Shown: positions 61,701 through 64,000 of the stretch, one piece after another
Position numbering within the stretch: position 1 is the stretch's first letter
How the letters are laid out: each line of letters begins with the position of its first letter
Source: Pseudoduganella rivuli
Lineage (GTDB): Bacteria; Pseudomonadota; Gammaproteobacteria; Burkholderiales; Burkholderiaceae_D
NCBI RefSeq assembly: GCF_009674485.1
Contig: NZ_WKJJ01000014.1
Location: 124,001 to 188,000 of the forward strand
Length of the DNA: 64,000 nucleotides
Direction of reading: 5' to 3'
Translations under genes and position numbers: made by a program
Notes under the pieces: generated by a model
The model's input: only the letters and a program-made list of their open reading frames with translations
Told to the model about the DNA's origin: nothing
Databases searched by the model: none

Positions 61701-61869
61701 CCGGGCTGGCGCCCGGCAAGTCCGCGTTGACGTTGATGACGGGCGTGTTATAGCTGGGCAGCGCGGCCACCGGCAATTTCAGCACCGCCAGCACGCCCGC
61801 CGCCGCCAGCGCCAGCGCCAGCACGATCACCATGGCAGGACGCCGGATGCACAGTTCGGACAAATTCAT
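58711..61869 (-). CDS. RND efflux pump inner-membrane permease (MdtB/MdtC-like)
   Basis: 1052 residues with the RND layout: helix 1, a large periplasmic loop (about 30-330), helices 2-6, second loop, helices 8-12. MNLSELCIRRPAMVIVLALALAAAGVLAVLKLP, GLVVDDAIVVLENIVHHTEKGETP in helix 4 (proton-relay Asp pair) and RFRPIIMTTLAALMGAVPLAFGLGAG near the end are hallmarks. The wording is closer to MdtB/MdtC-type than to AcrB. It drives proton-dependent export in complex with the adaptor encoded upstream (4-bp overlap) and an outer-membrane factor not in the window. The 3' end converges with the pectinase gene, 8 bp apart. Confidence 0.92.
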   Translation of the reverse strand: MNLSELCIRRPAMVIVLALALAAAGVLAVLKLPVAALPSYNTPVINVNADLPGASPETMASSVALPLEKQFSTIAGLNLITSSSGSGATSLTLEFDPSVDINVAALDVQAALLRAQRALPQEVTELPSYRKSNPADGPTLFIVLNAPSLSLAELNDYAENLIAPSIATLEGVAQVNVNGQKRFAVRVKAQLDKLTARNMTLDELAAAIRAANANSPLGVIEGPQQLLTIQADGKLMKAAQFGELIVATRNGLPVRLKEVAQVEDSYLSVRTTASYNGAQSVVLQVQRQPNANTVAVVDAVRKLLPRLQAQLPSSISVTLSGDSSLSIREAIHDVNVTLALTVALVVMVIFLFLRRLAATVIPAVTLPLSLLGAMILFQWCGYSLNNVSLLGITLAVGLVVDDAIVVLENIVHHTEKGETPMKAALVGAREMGFTIVSISVSLVAVFIPIFFMPGVIGLLFREFAVVVSLAVLVSALVSLTVVPMLASRLLPKDADAGVVSGGWLGRAFEAGFAALTHAYRVSLDWSLRHRLVVLGGALASVALTVTLYQDMPKGFFPEEDLGRIRVTTEAAEDVSPTALLALQSQVAERFRNHPAMQGVLSFTGPGGPGGGNTASSGRMILTLKPRGERAPMQEVLAALRKEARAVPGIAVYLSPMQNLQIGGRSSKSRYQYTLQSVSPEGLEAWAEKIQQGMRGDPMFRDVTSDSQSRGLQASLRIDRDKAEGLGVRMADVRSALYLAFGERQVSTIYAPSASYAVLMEALDKEYQEALGKVSVRAANGTLVQLSSIATVERTAGLLAVNHQGQLQAITLSFNLAPGVALGEATAKIADIGREVQLPPSVITRYGGEAATFQETQGSQLVLVFVALAVIYVLLVVLYESWIHPVTILAGLPSAVVGAFLSLKLCGMELTLIATIGVLMLIGIVKKNAIMMIDFALHAQRSQRVPPDEAIRQACLQRFRPIIMTTLAALMGAVPLAFGLGAGAELRQPLGVAVVGGLLFSQVVTLYITPVIYLALDRYSGTGPLTDAELAAQTGAAVPVTAQPVLVPERDAA

Positions 61870-63158
61870 GCCGCGCCTCCCAGTGCGGCCAGCGTGGCGC
61901 GGCTGTCATTGCCGCCCTTGTCGATCCGGACCTTGACCCCGGGCCGCAAATTCTGCTTGCCTTCGACGATCACCTGCTCGCCGGCTTCGATGCCCGCCAC
62001 GGCGGCCTTGCCGCCGAAAGCGTGCAACACCTTGACGGGACGGGACTGCGCCTGCTGTTCACCGTCCACCGTGAATACCCGCGCGCCATTGCCGCTGGTG
62101 ACGATGGCCGCCAGCGGCACCACCACGGCCGCGCGCAAGTTGTCCAGCGTGACTTTCGCCTGCACGAACTGGCCCGGCCACAATTGCGACGCATTGTTGG
62201 CGAATTGCGCCTTGACGCGGATGGTGCCCGCCTGGGCGTCCACCGCGCTGTCGATAAAGCTCAGGCGCCCCGCATAGCTGTGCGCCTCCTGTCCCGGTCC
62301 GCTGGACGGCACGGTGGCGCTGACCCTGGCGCCGCCCGCCTTTTGCCCGTCCAGCAAGCCCGGCAGGCCGCTTTCCGGCACGGTGAAGCTGACGGCGATC
62401 GGGTGCATTTGCGTCACCGTCACCAGCGCCGCCGAGGCCTGCGCCATGCTGCCCGGATAAACATTGATGACGCCGATGCGGCCCGACGACGGCGCGCGCA
62501 GCACCGTGTGGCCCAGATCCACCTGCGCCGACCGCAGTGCCGCGCGGTCGGCCTGCACTTGCGCGCGGGCGGCTTCGGCCTGCGCCTGCAAGCTGTCGGC
62601 CGCGCTGGCGGAAATGAATTTTTGCACCGCCAGTTCGCGCGAGCGGGCCGCCTGCCGCTCCGTGTCGGCCAGCGTGGCTTCGCTGCGCACCAGGCGCGCC
62701 TGCGCCTGGTCCAGCGCCGCCTGCTCCGCGCGGTTATCGAGCGTAAACAACAATGCGCCAGCTGCCACGTTTTGTCCTTCTTTCACGTGCACCTGGCGCA
62801 CCACCCTGCTGACCTGCGGGCGGATTTCCACCGTGGACAGCGGCACCACCGTGCCGTTGGCCTGTATTTCCACTGCCACGTCCTGCTGCTGCGCGGCCGC
62901 CAGCCGCACCAGCGGCGGGCCACCGGCGCCGGGACCGCCGCGCCGTCCGCCGCCTTCCCTGGCGCCCTGCGGTTCCCCCTTGCCACCGGCACGGGCGCCA
63001 TCCTGCGCGCCCGCCGCGGTGGCGTCCTTCAACCGGCCCGGGGCCTGGCTGCCGCCGGCCCAGTACCATCCCGCCGCGCCGACGGCGGCGGCCACCGCCG
63101 CCACCGCCAGCACCTTGCGCCCACCCTTGGTACGGGCGCGTTCCCTGATGATTGTCAT
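61866..63158 (-). CDS. RND efflux periplasmic adaptor (membrane fusion protein)
   Basis: 430 residues. One N-terminal membrane helix (VLAVAAVAAAVGAAGWYWAG) is followed by a Gly/Arg-rich disordered linker (about 40-85), unusual in length. The adaptor domains follow: lipoyl halves around VVRQVHVKEGQNVAAGALLFTLD and DLGHTVLRAPSSGRIGVINVYPG, a long coiled-coil hairpin between (about 145-205), and beta-barrel plus membrane-proximal parts (WPGQFVQAKVTLDN, VPLAAIVTSGNGARVFTV). It joins the RND permease to an outer-membrane channel. It lies 16 bp after exbD and overlaps the permease gene by 4 bp. Confidence 0.9.
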   Translation of the reverse strand: MTIIRERARTKGGRKVLAVAAVAAAVGAAGWYWAGGSQAPGRLKDATAAGAQDGARAGGKGEPQGAREGGGRRGGPGAGGPPLVRLAAAQQQDVAVEIQANGTVVPLSTVEIRPQVSRVVRQVHVKEGQNVAAGALLFTLDNRAEQAALDQAQARLVRSEATLADTERQAARSRELAVQKFISASAADSLQAQAEAARAQVQADRAALRSAQVDLGHTVLRAPSSGRIGVINVYPGSMAQASAALVTVTQMHPIAVSFTVPESGLPGLLDGQKAGGARVSATVPSSGPGQEAHSYAGRLSFIDSAVDAQAGTIRVKAQFANNASQLWPGQFVQAKVTLDNLRAAVVVPLAAIVTSGNGARVFTVDGEQQAQSRPVKVLHAFGGKAAVAGIEAGEQVIVEGKQNLRPGVKVRIDKGGNDSRATLAALGGAA

Positions 63159-63174
63159 GCTGTTCCCGTCCCGG

Positions 63175-63585
63175 CTAACTTGCCGGCTCCGTCAGCACCG
63201 ACAGCTTGCTGACACCGGAGCGCTGGATATGGGCAATCACCTGCGCCACCGCGCGGTAAGGCACCGCCTGGTCAGCCTGCAGGCTGAGCGCCAGCTCCGG
63301 ATCCGTGCCCACCAGGGTGCGCAATTCCGGTTCCAGCGCATCGAGCGTGACTTCGCGCTTGTCGATAAAGATACGGTTCTCGCCGTCCACGCTGACCGTC
63401 ACGCTTTTATTCGGCGTCGCCGGCGTGGTGGCCGCGGTTTTCGGGAGGTTGATCCGCACCGCGTTATTGAGCAGCGGCGCCGTGAGGATGAACACCACCA
63501 GCAATACCAGCATCACATCCACCAGCGGCGTGATGTTGATCTCGCTGACCACGTCGCTGCTATCCCTGCCTGTCGTGAAAGCCAT
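63175..63585 (-). CDS. exbD: ExbD/TolR-family proton-channel subunit
   Basis: 136 residues. A short cytoplasmic N-terminus, then SEINITPLVDVMLVLLVVFILTAPLL, the single membrane helix with the essential Asp of ExbD/TolR, then a periplasmic domain of about 85 residues ending in AHIQRSGVSKLSVLTEPAS. It couples with ExbB to harness the proton gradient for TonB (or a Tol/efflux-related partner). Its ATG overlaps the stop of exbB (TAATG), and the RND adaptor gene follows after 16 bp, so it is part of the same transcript. Confidence 0.9.
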   Translation of the reverse strand: MAFTTGRDSSDVVSEINITPLVDVMLVLLVVFILTAPLLNNAVRINLPKTAATTPATPNKSVTVSVDGENRIFIDKREVTLDALEPELRTLVGTDPELALSLQADQAVPYRAVAQVIAHIQRSGVSKLSVLTEPAS

Positions 63586-64000
63586 TATGCGTACACTCCT
63601 GCCGGCAAGCCGGCTGCCAGCGCGCCCTGGGCCGCCGTGTCGCGCACGGGCGTCTTGCCTGCGGGAGCGGTGGAAACGCGGAAGTTGTTTTTCTGCGCCA
63701 GGTTGACGAAGTCCGTCGCGTAGTTGTCCAGCTCCGCGGCCGTGACTTTCAGGCGGCGCACGTAGAAGTTAAACGCCAGCACGGCAGGCACCGCCACGGC
63801 GATACCGACACCGGTCGCGATCAGCGCCTCGCCGATCGGTCCGGCCACCACGTCGATGCTGGCCGAACCGCTGGCGCCGATGGCGCCCAGCGCATGGATA
63901 ATGCCGAACACGGTGCCGAACAGGCCGACAAACGGCGCGGTCGAGCCGATCGATGCCAGCACCGCCAGGCCGCTTTCCAGCGACTGGTATTCCTTCTGGA
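63585..64000 (-). CDS. exbB: ExbB/TolQ-family proton-channel subunit (partial, cut by window edge)
   Basis: The C-terminal 138 residues are present; the frame is open to base 64000, so the start is outside. QKEYQSLESGLAVLASIGST, APFVGLFGTVFGIIHALGAIG and VVAGPIGEALIATGVGIAVAVPAVLAFNFYV are the last two membrane helices and the conserved ExbB/TolQ motifs. The C-terminal tail (RVSTAPAGKTPVRDTAAQGALAAGLPAGVYA) is soluble. It forms the pentameric channel around ExbD in the inner membrane. Confidence 0.9.
   Translation of the reverse strand, partial: QKEYQSLESGLAVLASIGSTAPFVGLFGTVFGIIHALGAIGASGSASIDVVAGPIGEALIATGVGIAVAVPAVLAFNFYVRRLKVTAAELDNYATDFVNLAQKNNFRVSTAPAGKTPVRDTAAQGALAAGLPAGVYA

Noticed and set aside
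63585..63962. ExbB-like gene as a complete 125-codon gene starting at GTG 63962
   Set aside because: The frame stays open to the window edge and the extra residues (QKEYQSLESGLA) continue the ExbB motif, so the gene is truncated by the window and not short.

Overview
The window looks like chromosome of a GC-rich, plant-polysaccharide-degrading betaproteobacterium, most likely an Oxalobacteraceae of the Massilia/Duganella/Pseudoduganella type. That placement is inference from codon use, gene content (an oxidative L-arabinose pathway, PEP-CTERM protein, vibrioferrin-type siderophore genes, many TonB systems) and dispersed GGCGG..CCGCCCTACGG palindromes. No rRNA, tRNA, insertion sequence, phage gene or CRISPR array was seen.

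Region 1 (1-15.6 kb) is an L-arabinan/L-arabinose locus. The end of an ABC sugar permease gene and a lipoprotein solute-binding protein lie on the plus strand. A nine-gene minus-strand operon reads from 15465 down to 1513: L-arabinonate dehydratase, an AraD1-type (FAH-fold) dehydratase, alpha-ketoglutarate-semialdehyde dehydrogenase and an aldose 1-dehydrogenase (together the non-phosphorylating route from L-arabinose to alpha-ketoglutarate), then GH97, GH51, two secreted GH43 and GH127 enzymes that strip arabinose from polymers. A sugar lactonase is not present.

Region 2 (15.6-18.5 kb) holds two paralogous small secreted cysteine proteins, a YciH/SUI1 protein, a glyoxalase-like protein and a FadR-type GntR regulator. 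Region 3 (18.5-29 kb) has a GH105-DUF4861 pectin/rhamnogalacturonan operon, a GNAT enzyme flanked by two inverted, related terminators, and a minus-strand set of TonB receptor, GPH symporter, cytoplasmic GH43 and aldose 1-epimerase. This gives a second arabino-oligosaccharide uptake path.

Region 4 (29-44 kb) has an HD-GYP protein, an MFS transporter, a periplasmic binding protein and then a tightly overlapping six-gene siderophore operon. Its order (ATP-grasp, NIS synthetase, MFS, NIS synthetase, PLP decarboxylase) matches vibrioferrin pvsABCDE, with an HpcH/HpaI aldolase resembling the SbnG citrate synthase added at the end. Two good Fur boxes separate it from a divergent siderophore receptor gene.

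Region 5 (43-54 kb) is mixed housekeeping: HAF-repeat protein, a TPP enzyme, AMP nucleosidase, EF-hand protein, S10 peptidase, MATE pump, NDH-2 and a LysR regulator. Region 6 (54.3-58.7 kb) is a second pectin operon: a PEP-CTERM protein followed by a 1192-residue pectate lyase-pectin methylesterase fusion. The window ends (58.7-64 kb) with an ExbB-ExbD-RND efflux operon cut by the window edge.

The most striking regulatory signal is that the two pectin promoters, 36 kb apart, align without gaps over about 42 bp. They share a TGGYC-N-GRCCA operator pair at identical positions relative to -35 and -10. The likely reader is the GntR protein encoded beside the first promoter.
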